The position numbers and the translations under genes were made by a program. Positions 56,915 through 64,000 of a stretch of 64,000 bases of DNA are shown piece after piece. Under the pieces are notes generated by a model that worked only from the letters and a program-made list of their open reading frames with translations, was not told the DNA's origin and searched no databases. The first letter of the stretch is position 1; each line of letters starts with the position of its first letter. Source of the DNA: Comamonas testosteroni TK102 (GTDB lineage: Bacteria; Pseudomonadota; Gammaproteobacteria; Burkholderiales; Burkholderiaceae_C); the NCBI RefSeq assembly GCF_000739375.1, contig NZ_CP006704.1, positions 868,001-932,000 on the forward strand, given 5' to 3'.

Positions 56915-57062
56915 CATGTCACGGCCAAATGTCAAAAAACTGTGGCGAGGATGCCGCGATTGAGGGATTCCTTATCGAAGCTGCTATCAGAATCAGTTAC
57001 GCTCGCAGGCTGGTGTCATCGTATGTCTGATGTAACAACACGCGTCTAGGAATCGTACCGGA

Positions 57063-58691
57063 ATGAAGTTCACTCCCATCGCAGCGCTGGTCATGTCGAG
57101 TCTGGCGGCCTTTGCCCAGAGCGCATCCGCGCAAACCGGTGCGGAAGGTCGCATGAATTTTTTGCGCGATTCCAGAGCCGCCACATCGGGTCCCCAGTTT
57201 GAATTCAGTCGTCTGCAATATGGCCCGCTGCCGATTGCAGGCTCGCGCGTGGCCTCCACGGCCGGTCCGCTGCAGGCGGCCGAGCGCGGCGATGCCAAGG
57301 CACAGAATCAGCTGGGCGAAATGTATGTGCATGGCCAGGGCGTGCCCCAGAATGCCGCCACGGCCGCGCAATGGTTCCGCAAGGCCGCGGCCCAGGGACA
57401 TGCGGGTGCCCAGAACAGTCTGGGTGCGCTGTATGCCAACGGCCAGGGCCTGCCGCAGAACTACCGTGAGGCTGCCCAGTGGTACGGCCGCGCGGCGCAG
57501 CAGAACAATGCCGTGGCGCAGTACAACCTGTCCCACCTCTATCAGGAAGGTCTGGGCGTGCCCCAGAGCTTCAGCACCGCCGCCCAGTGGCTGGAGAAAT
57601 CCGCCGCGCAAGGCCATGTGACGGCCCAGTTCGAGCTGGGCCAGCGCTACCTCAAGGGCAATGGCGTGGCCGTGAACTACATGACGGCCGCCGACTGGTT
57701 CAAGAAGGCGGCCGATCAAGGCCATGCGCAAGCGCAGAACCAGCTGGGCTCCATGCTGTCCGACGGGGTGGGCGTGAAGCTGGACCCCGTACAGGCTGCC
57801 CAGTGGCTGCAGCGCGCTGCCGAGCAGGGCGACGCCAGGGCCCAGAACAGCCTGGGCCGCATGTATATGGATGGCGTGGGCGTCCCGCGCGACTACAAGC
57901 TGGCGGCTTCCTGGTTCCAGAAGAGCGCCGAGCAATGGAATGCCGACGGCCAGAACCATCTGGGTCGTCTGTATCTCTACGGCCTGGGTGTGGAGCAAAG
58001 CCCTGCCTATGCGGCGCAATGGTTCCAGCGCGCGGCCGACCAGAATCATGCCGATGCCCAGTACAACCTGGGCACCATCTATGCCGAAGGTCTGGGCACG
58101 CCCCAGAACTACGGCACGGCGCTGCAGTGGTATCAGAAGGCGGCCGAGCAAGGCCATGCCGCCGCCATCAACAACGTGGGTACGCTGTACGCCGAAGGCC
58201 GTGGCGTGCCGCAGAACTATGCGACGGCCATGCAGTGGTTCCGCCGCGCGGCCGACAAGGGCGATGCCTCGGCCCAGTTCAACCTGGCGCGTCTGTATGC
58301 CGATGGCCAGGGCGGTGCCGCCAGCCCTGCTCAGGCGATGAAGTGGTATGCCGCGGCAGCCGAGCAAGGTCATTCCGGTGCACAGAATCGCCTGGGCGTG
58401 ATGTACGCCGAAGGCCAGGGCGCTGCGCGCGACTACGGCAAGGCCGTGCAGTGGTACCAGCGTGCTGCCGAACAGGGTGACGCCGCCGCCCAGTACAACC
58501 TGGGCATGGTCTATGCACAGGGCCAGGGTGTGGCTCGTGACAATGCCAGGGCCTACTTCTGGTACAACCTTGCCGCCATGGAGCTGGGGGGCGACGCCGC
58601 CAAGCGCCGCGACGAAGCGGCCAACAAGCTCACCATTGCCCAGGTGGCCGAGCAGCAGAACAAGGCCTTGGCCTGGCAGCCCAAGCGCTGA
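57063..58691 (+). CDS. Exported Sel1-repeat (TPR-like) protein
   Basis: A 542-residue protein with a signal peptide (cleaved near ASA, about 22) and twelve consecutive 36-residue Sel1 repeats from about residue 74 to 510. Each follows AQ..LG..Y..G.GV..(N/D)Y..A..W(F/Y).(K/R)AA(E/D)QG. The repeats form an alpha-solenoid that binds proteins or peptidoglycan-linked partners in other Sel1 proteins. No catalytic domain is present. The repeats are 108 bp at DNA level and fairly similar, so copy number may vary between strains. Its own terminator follows. Confidence 0.93.
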   Translation: MKFTPIAALVMSSLAAFAQSASAQTGAEGRMNFLRDSRAATSGPQFEFSRLQYGPLPIAGSRVASTAGPLQAAERGDAKAQNQLGEMYVHGQGVPQNAATAAQWFRKAAAQGHAGAQNSLGALYANGQGLPQNYREAAQWYGRAAQQNNAVAQYNLSHLYQEGLGVPQSFSTAAQWLEKSAAQGHVTAQFELGQRYLKGNGVAVNYMTAADWFKKAADQGHAQAQNQLGSMLSDGVGVKLDPVQAAQWLQRAAEQGDARAQNSLGRMYMDGVGVPRDYKLAASWFQKSAEQWNADGQNHLGRLYLYGLGVEQSPAYAAQWFQRAADQNHADAQYNLGTIYAEGLGTPQNYGTALQWYQKAAEQGHAAAINNVGTLYAEGRGVPQNYATAMQWFRRAADKGDASAQFNLARLYADGQGGAASPAQAMKWYAAAAEQGHSGAQNRLGVMYAEGQGAARDYGKAVQWYQRAAEQGDAAAQYNLGMVYAQGQGVARDNARAYFWYNLAAMELGGDAAKRRDEAANKLTIAQVAEQQNKALAWQPKR

Positions 58692-58715
58692 TTGCCGCTT
58701 GGCACCCTGGCAAGC

Positions 58716-58743
58716 AAGCGCTTCCCTCGAGAAGCGCTTTTTT
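58716..58743 (+). terminator. Intrinsic terminator after the Sel1 gene
   Basis: AAGCGCTTC, a 6-nt loop and GAAGCGCTT are followed by TTTT. Confidence 0.88.
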
Positions 58744-58872
58744 ATGCCGGCAGGCTCCCGTCATGGTTCAGAGCAAGGCTCGAATGCCGCTGCCCGGTGC
58801 AGGCTGGCCAAGCCGGGTTTGCCTGGGCAGTGCCTGGCGCGGCCGATGATTTTCAAAACCAAGGAGACAACA

Positions 58873-59856
58873 ATGAACAAGATTTCAATGAATATGCTGG
58901 CCGGCCTGATGGCTGGCGCAGGCCTGCTTCTGTCTGCGGGCGCGCAGGCTCAGGACTCCTTTCCGACCAAGCCCATCCGTATCGTGCTGGGCTTTCCTGC
59001 CGGCGGCCCGCTGGACCAGCATGCCCGTCTGCTGACCGACAAGCTGCAGGGCGTGCTCGGTCAGCCGCTGGTGGTGGATTACAAGCCCGGAGCGGGCGGC
59101 TCGGTGGGGGCACAGGACGTGATGCGCTCGCCCGCCGATGGCTACACGCTGATGCTGGCCAATACCGGCGTGATGGTCATCAACCCTGCGCTCTACAGCA
59201 AGCTGCCCTACAACACACTCAAGGACTTCACGCCGATTGCCCGCACCGCCATGCAGCCGCTGGCGCTGCTGGTCAACAACAAGGTGCCGGCCAAGACGCT
59301 GACCGAGTTCACGACCTATGCCAAGGCCAACCCCGGCAAGATCAACTTCGGCTCGGCCGGCAACGGCGGCATCAGCCATCTGGTGCCCGAGATGTTCAAG
59401 AGCGCCGCAGGCGTGGATCTGGTGCACATTCCCTACAAGGGCAGCGCGCCTGCGTTCACCGACCTGATCGGTGGCCAGGTGCAGTTCATGGCCGAGAGCA
59501 TTCCCCAGGCTGCGGCCTATCACAAGCAGGGCAAGGTGCGCGCCCTGGCCGTGACCAGCAAGGAGCGCAACCCCGCGCTGCCCGAAGTGCCGACCGCCAT
59601 CGAGTCCGGTCTCAAGGGCTTCGAGGTGGTGGGCTTCTATGGCTTCCTGGCACCTGCCGGCCTGCCCAAGGAGGTGACGGCCAAGCTCAGCAATGCCTTC
59701 CAGCAGGTGATGAACATGCCCGACGTGAAGAGCCGCATGGTGGAGCAGGGCGCCGATCCGGCCTTCCTCGGCTCTGAAGCCTTCGGCAAGTTCCTGGCCG
59801 GCGAGACGCCGCGCTGGGCGGCAGCCGTCAAGGCCTCGGGCACGAAACTGGATTGA
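58873..59856 (+). CDS. Bug/TctC-type periplasmic solute-binding protein
   Basis: The third Bug protein of the window, 327 residues, with a signal peptide cleaved after AQAQ (about 26). The mature N-terminus is FPTKPIRIVLGFPAGGPLDQ, and HIPYKGSAPAFTDL lies mid-protein. AAGGAGA precedes the ATG at 58873. It stands alone between two terminators, with no permease or enzyme beside it, so the ligand cannot be guessed. Confidence 0.9.
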   Translation: MNKISMNMLAGLMAGAGLLLSAGAQAQDSFPTKPIRIVLGFPAGGPLDQHARLLTDKLQGVLGQPLVVDYKPGAGGSVGAQDVMRSPADGYTLMLANTGVMVINPALYSKLPYNTLKDFTPIARTAMQPLALLVNNKVPAKTLTEFTTYAKANPGKINFGSAGNGGISHLVPEMFKSAAGVDLVHIPYKGSAPAFTDLIGGQVQFMAESIPQAAAYHKQGKVRALAVTSKERNPALPEVPTAIESGLKGFEVVGFYGFLAPAGLPKEVTAKLSNAFQQVMNMPDVKSRMVEQGADPAFLGSEAFGKFLAGETPRWAAAVKASGTKLD

Positions 59857-59858
59857 CA

Positions 59859-59980
59859 CCCCCTGAGGCGCTGTGCCTAGGCGGCCCCGCGCCTTCCCCC
59901 GCTCTCGCAGTGCTGCGCACTGCGCACTGCGGGCAGGGGACGCAGCCAGCGCGGCGGGGCGGCCCTTGCGCGGCTGCCCT
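59859..59980 (+). repeat. CCCCCTGAG GC-rich dispersed repeat, copy 4
   Basis: Begins 2 bp after the Bug stop: CCCCCTGAGGCGC, GGCGGCCCCGCGCCTTCCCCC, then GC-rich inverted segments and GGGGACGCAGCC, ending GGCTGCCCT. It has a longer central hairpin than copies 2 and 5. The gene-free gap to ugpQ (about 296 bp) is filled by this element, a terminator and an AGCTGCTTGCGC repeat. Confidence 0.8.
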
Positions 59981-60014
59981 GATTTGTCAGTGCCAGTATT
60001 GGAGGTGGTGAACG

Positions 60015-60056
60015 CAAAAAAGCCCGGTCACTGCAAAGGGGCCGGGCTTTTGTTTT
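60015..60056. terminator. Bidirectional intrinsic terminator
   Basis: AAAAGCCCGG and CCGGGCTTTT enclose a 14-nt loop, with A-tract and T-tract flanks. It lies between the convergent Bug and ugpQ genes. Confidence 0.85.
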
Positions 60057-60067
60057 GCTATGAATAT

Positions 60068-60150
60068 AGAAGCTGCTTGCGCTTGATTTGAAGGGAATTC
60101 AGCATTGATTGATGCTGAGGTTCTTAGTGGATATGCATAAGCAGCTACTG
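60068..60150. repeat. Dispersed repeat copy (AGCTGCTTGCGC family, long form)
   Basis: AGAAGCTGCTTGCGCTTGAT, then an AT-rich centre with GCATTGATTGATGC, then ATAAGCAGCTA in inverse orientation. It directly abuts the ugpQ stop. Confidence 0.6.
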
Positions 60151-60152
60151 AT

Positions 60153-60929
60153 TTACAGCTGCTCGCCTGTCTGCGCGGGGCTGAACATATCCACGCGGTC
60201 GGTGATGATGCCGTCCGTGCCCAGGTCGATCAGGCGTTGTGCGGCCCATTGGTCGTTGACGGTATAGCTGCTGCAGCGCAGGCCTGCGCCATGCACCTTG
60301 GCCACCAGCTCGGGCGTCCACAGGGCGTGGTTGAGCACCATGGCGCTGCAGTCCAGCTCCATGGCCTGCTTCAGGTCGGCATCACCGTTGCCGTCGGCCA
60401 GCCTGTCCACCAGCAGGCCGCGTGGAATATGGGCTGCGGTCTCGCGGGCACCCTTGAGCGAGTCGGACTTGAACGAGGTGAACAGCGGCTGCACCTCGGT
60501 CTTCGGCCAGATGCGGTTCATCAGCTCGCCGCAGGCACGGCCGGTTTCCAGTTCCTGGCCCGGGGTCGGCTTGATTTCCACATTCAGGTGCAGATGGTTG
60601 GCCAGGCACCAGCGCGCCAGGGCTTCCAGCGTGGGCAGGGCCTCGCCCGCATAGGCGCGAGAGTGCCAGCTGCCGGCATCGAGCTGGGCGATCTCGCCCA
60701 TGCTGAGTTCGCCGCCAATGCCGTGGCCGCTGGTGGTTCGCTCCAGCGTGGCGTCATGCATCAGAAACAGCACGCCGTCCTGGCTGAGCTTGGCATCGCA
60801 TTCAAAGAATCGGTAGCCATGCTGCGCGCCCAGGCGGAAGGCGCTCATGGTGTTCTCCGGTGCCAGCTTGCCGGCGCCGCGGTGGGCGACCCAACGTGGG
60901 TAGGGCCAGGGTTTCAAAGCATTCGTCAT
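60153..60929 (-). CDS. ugpQ: Glycerophosphodiester phosphodiesterase
   Basis: Hydrolyses glycerophosphodiesters to glycerol-3-phosphate and an alcohol. The 258-residue GDPD-domain protein has catalytic residues His16 (AHRG), Glu43 and Asp45 (FFECDAK) and His58 (MHDATLERTT). There is no signal peptide, so it is the cytosolic UgpQ type acting on imported diesters. I chose the ATG at 60929, giving MTNALKPWPYP; the frame opens 29 codons further up. It is the last ugp gene, separated from ugpC by a dispersed GC repeat. Confidence 0.95.
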   Translation of the reverse strand: MTNALKPWPYPRWVAHRGAGKLAPENTMSAFRLGAQHGYRFFECDAKLSQDGVLFLMHDATLERTTSGHGIGGELSMGEIAQLDAGSWHSRAYAGEALPTLEALARWCLANHLHLNVEIKPTPGQELETGRACGELMNRIWPKTEVQPLFTSFKSDSLKGARETAAHIPRGLLVDRLADGNGDADLKQAMELDCSAMVLNHALWTPELVAKVHGAGLRCSSYTVNDQWAAQRLIDLGTDGIITDRVDMFSPAQTGEQL

Positions 60930-61008
60930 AGTGAGTCCAACAAAGTTTGCGGCTTCATACTTCAGGGTAGCTTTGGGCGCGTCGATGAGAACTGGCGCAA
61001 CCCATCTC

Positions 61009-61100
61009 AGAGACACCGAGCAAGAGCCGCCTTGCGGCGAAGGTGTCGTCCCCCTCCCGCGTAGCGAGAGAGGGGGAAGCGGCGCAGCCGCTCAGGGGGA
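61009..61100 (-). repeat. CCCCCTGAG GC-rich dispersed repeat, copy 5
   Basis: On the minus strand it begins 9 bp after the ugpC stop with CCCCCTGAGCGGC and shows TTCCCCCTCTCTCGC, GGGAGGGGGACGAC and TCTTGCTCGGTGTCTCT. It is the closest relative of copy 2. Confidence 0.8.
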
Positions 61101-61108
61101 GTTTCGAT

Positions 61109-62116
<1,008 letters not shown>

Positions 62117-62181
62117 GGGAGGTATTCCAGGTATTCGTTCAATGGGTCAAAAGAAGGTGGTGGAGGTCGTGGTCGAGAGCC

Positions 62182-63033
62182 TTACTTCTCGGTATCCACC
62201 AGGCCTTTGACAAACCACTTTTGCATCAGCATGACCACCAGTGTGGGTGGCAGCATGGCCAGGATGGCGGTCGCCATCACGATGTTCCAGTCGATGGCGG
62301 CTTCGCCACCGCCAGCGACCATCCGCTTGATGCCCACGACCACGGGATACATGTCTTCCGAGGTGGTCATCAGCAGGGGCCAGAGGTACTGGTTCCAGCC
62401 GTAGATGAACTGGATCACGAACAGCGCGGCAATCGAGGTCTTGGACAAGGGCACCAGGATGTCCTTGAAAAAGCGCATGGCGCCGGCGCCGTCGATGCGG
62501 GCGGCTTCCACCAGTTCATCGGGCACCGTCAGGAAGAACTGGCGGAACAGGAAGGTGGCGGTAGCCGAGGCAATCAGAGGCAGCGACAGACCGGCGTAGC
62601 TGTTCAGCAGGCCCAGTTCGGCCACGACCTTGTAGGTGGGCAGAATGCGCACTTCCACGGGCAGCATCAGGGTCAGGAAAATCGCCCAGAAGCAGATCAT
62701 CTTGAACGGGAAGCGGAAGTACACGATGGCGAAGGCCGACAGCAGCGAGATGGCGATCTTGCCCACGGTGATGATCATGGCCACGACAAAGCTCACCCAC
62801 ATCATGTGGACGACGCTGGTGTTGGAGCCCAGCTTGCCGGAGCCCAGCAGTGCTTCCTTGTAGTTTTCCCACAGGTGGGTGCCGGGCAGCAGAGGCATGG
62901 GCGCCTGCACGATCTCGCTGGCCGTGTGGGTGGAGGCCACCAGTGCCAGATACAGCGGGAAGGCCACGATGGCCACGCCAACGACAAGCACTAGGTGCGA
63001 GAAGAAATTGAGCCAGGGGTTGCGGTCAACCAT
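62182..63033 (-). CDS. ugpE: sn-Glycerol-3-phosphate ABC transporter permease UgpE
   Basis: One of two membrane permeases of the Ugp importer. The 283-residue protein has six helices and the EAA loop EAARIDGAGAMRFFKDILVP, which docks on UgpC. The C-terminus KWFVKGLVDTEK is typical of MalG-type permeases. It is 2 bp downstream of ugpA. Confidence 0.95.
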   Translation of the reverse strand: MVDRNPWLNFFSHLVLVVGVAIVAFPLYLALVASTHTASEIVQAPMPLLPGTHLWENYKEALLGSGKLGSNTSVVHMMWVSFVVAMIITVGKIAISLLSAFAIVYFRFPFKMICFWAIFLTLMLPVEVRILPTYKVVAELGLLNSYAGLSLPLIASATATFLFRQFFLTVPDELVEAARIDGAGAMRFFKDILVPLSKTSIAALFVIQFIYGWNQYLWPLLMTTSEDMYPVVVGIKRMVAGGGEAAIDWNIVMATAILAMLPPTLVVMLMQKWFVKGLVDTEK

Positions 63034-63035
63034 GA

Positions 63036-63917
63036 TCAGTACTGCACTTTCTTTTCAACATAGCGGAACTGGATCACAGTCAGCACAACAACAATCAGCA
63101 TCAGGATCACGGACTGCGCAGCCGAGCCGCCCAGGTCCAGCGCCTTGAAGCCGTCCAGATACACCTTGTAGACCAGGATCGACGTGGACTGGCCGGGGCC
63201 GCCGTGGGTGGCCGCATCGATGATGCCGAAGGTGTCGAAGAAGGCGTAAACGATGTTGATCACCAGCAGGAAGAAGGTGGTGGGCGAGAGCAGCGGCAGC
63301 TGGATGTTCCAGAAGCGGCGCCAGGGGCCGGCGCCATCAATCGAGGCTGCTTCGATCAGGGCCTTGGGAATGGACTGCAGTCCGGCGAGGAAGAACAGGA
63401 AGTTGTAGGAAATCTGCTTCCACACGGCGGCCAGCACAATCAGTGCCATGGCCTGGTTCTCGTTCATCAGGTGGTTCCAGTCATAGCCGAGCTTGCCCAG
63501 GAAATAAGCCACCACGCCGATGGACGGCGAGAACATGAAAATCCACAGCACGCCGGCAATCACGGGGGCCACGGCATAGGGAATGATCAGCAGGGTCTTG
63601 TAGACCATGGCGAAGCGCACGATGCGGTCCGCAAAAATGGCCAGGCCCAGCGATGTGGCAATGCCCACGCCCGCCACCAGCACCGAGAACAGCGCGGTGC
63701 GGTAGAAGGAGTCCAGATAGGTGGGGTCGGCGAACAACTGGCGGAAGTTGTCCAGGCCCACCCATTCGGTGCTCATGCCGAACGCGTCTTCCATCTGGAA
63801 TGACTGGAGTACCGCCTGACCAGCGGGCCAGAAAAAGAAGATGCCGATGATGAGGAGCTGGGGTGCGATAAGCACCCAGGGCAGCCACCTGGATCGGAAA
63901 AGAACGCGTTTTTCCAT
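63036..63917 (-). CDS. ugpA: sn-Glycerol-3-phosphate ABC transporter permease UgpA
   Basis: The partner permease of UgpE. The 293-residue protein has six helices and the EAA loop [20 protein letters not shown]. The N-terminal first helix is [20 protein letters not shown]. The ATG has no clear Shine-Dalgarno upstream. The binding-protein gene ugpB would be expected upstream, beyond the right edge. Confidence 0.95.
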   Translation of the reverse strand: MEKRVLFRSRWLPWVLIAPQLLIIGIFFFWPAGQAVLQSFQMEDAFGMSTEWVGLDNFRQLFADPTYLDSFYRTALFSVLVAGVGIATSLGLAIFADRIVRFAMVYKTLLIIPYAVAPVIAGVLWIFMFSPSIGVVAYFLGKLGYDWNHLMNENQAMALIVLAAVWKQISYNFLFFLAGLQSIPKALIEAASIDGAGPWRRFWNIQLPLLSPTTFFLLVINIVYAFFDTFGIIDAATHGGPGQSTSILVYKVYLDGFKALDLGGSAAQSVILMLIVVVLTVIQFRYVEKKVQY

Positions 63918-63980
63918 GAGGAGTCACAAATAAAAAAACCACCGGAGCCTGGGTTCAGTCAACGTGGCATTCAAGGGGCT

Positions 63981-63999
63981 GTGCCTTGGGTGAAGGCAC
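63981..63999. repeat. Inverted repeat upstream of ugpA
   Basis: GTGCCTT and AAGGCAC flank a 5-nt loop, 64 bp before the ugpA start. Between it and ugpA the minus strand has an imperfect GC hairpin followed by a T-run (about 63930-63955). The pair may form an attenuating structure between ugpB (outside) and ugpA. Confidence 0.45.
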
Positions 64000-64000
64000 A

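Noticed and set aside
57479..58480. 333-residue frame within the Sel1 gene
   Set aside because: Alternative frame of the repeat-containing gene; the regular pattern simply reflects the 108-bp repeats.
57280..58600. CRISPR-like tandem array
   Set aside because: The 108-bp periodicity is in-frame coding repeats of a Sel1 protein, without conserved repeats and unique spacers.

Overview
The window is a 64 kb, GC-rich, densely coding piece of a betaproteobacterial chromosome. It most resembles Burkholderiales, family Comamonadaceae, probably Comamonas or a close relative. This rests on the order of the core blocks (hisF-I-E next to tatABC; pdxA-mscL-petABC-sspAB; pilBCD-coaE-zapD-yacG; rplU-rpmA-obg-proB; hemA-prfA-prmC-grxD), on three orphan Bug/TctC-type solute-binding proteins, and on two families of short dispersed repeats that I associate with this family. 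The genus is an inference. No prophage, insertion sequence, CRISPR array or rRNA operon is visible.

Layout. 1-3866 (minus): glmM-like, wecB and a 3'-truncated nfrB, a likely surface-glycan (phage N4 receptor type) unit behind an AT-rich leader. 4604-6714: hisF, hisI, hisE and a small membrane protein. 6959-11695: patatin, HIT protein, tatABC and a DegS-like protease. 12051-17561: a catabolic block (MHS transporter, GntR regulator, crotonase-fold enzyme, Bug protein, MatB-like malonyl-CoA synthetase) set between housekeeping genes. 17677-24581: Nif3, pdxA, mscL, the cytochrome bc1 operon, sspA, sspB and tRNA-Thr. 24637-31319: dciA-like, secA, argJ, a DUF815 ATPase and mutT. 31435-38306 (minus): yacG, zapD, coaE, the type IV pilus genes pilD-C-B, tRNA-Pro and ispB. 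38598-44965: rplU, rpmA, obgE, proB, rppH (minus), proS and a lytic transglycosylase. 45071-53488 (minus): a CorC/HlyC-like protein, an RNase H, grxD, prmC, a SUKH-3-like protein, a secreted dikinase-like protein, prfA and hemA. 53561-59856: a small membrane protein, then LysR, Bug, N-formylglutamate amidohydrolase, a 12-repeat Sel1 protein and another Bug protein. 60153-63917 (minus): ugpQ, ugpC, ugpE, ugpA of a glycerol-3-phosphate ABC transporter whose ugpB lies beyond the right edge.

How the genes work together. The left-end trio forms a precursor-to-polymer path: glucosamine-1-phosphate (GlmM), UDP-ManNAc from UDP-GlcNAc (WecB), then processive transfer at the inner membrane (NfrB). The catabolic block looks like malonate uptake and activation, with a crotonase-fold protein as candidate decarboxylase because no classical malonyl-CoA decarboxylase is present. 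The prfA-prmC pair, which I expect to be adjacent, is interrupted by a two-gene insert: a secreted phosphohistidine/ATP-grasp protein with glucan-water-dikinase domain order, followed 9 bp later by a SUKH-3 immunity-like protein. This insert and the nfrB-wecB-glmM unit are the most interesting parts of the window.
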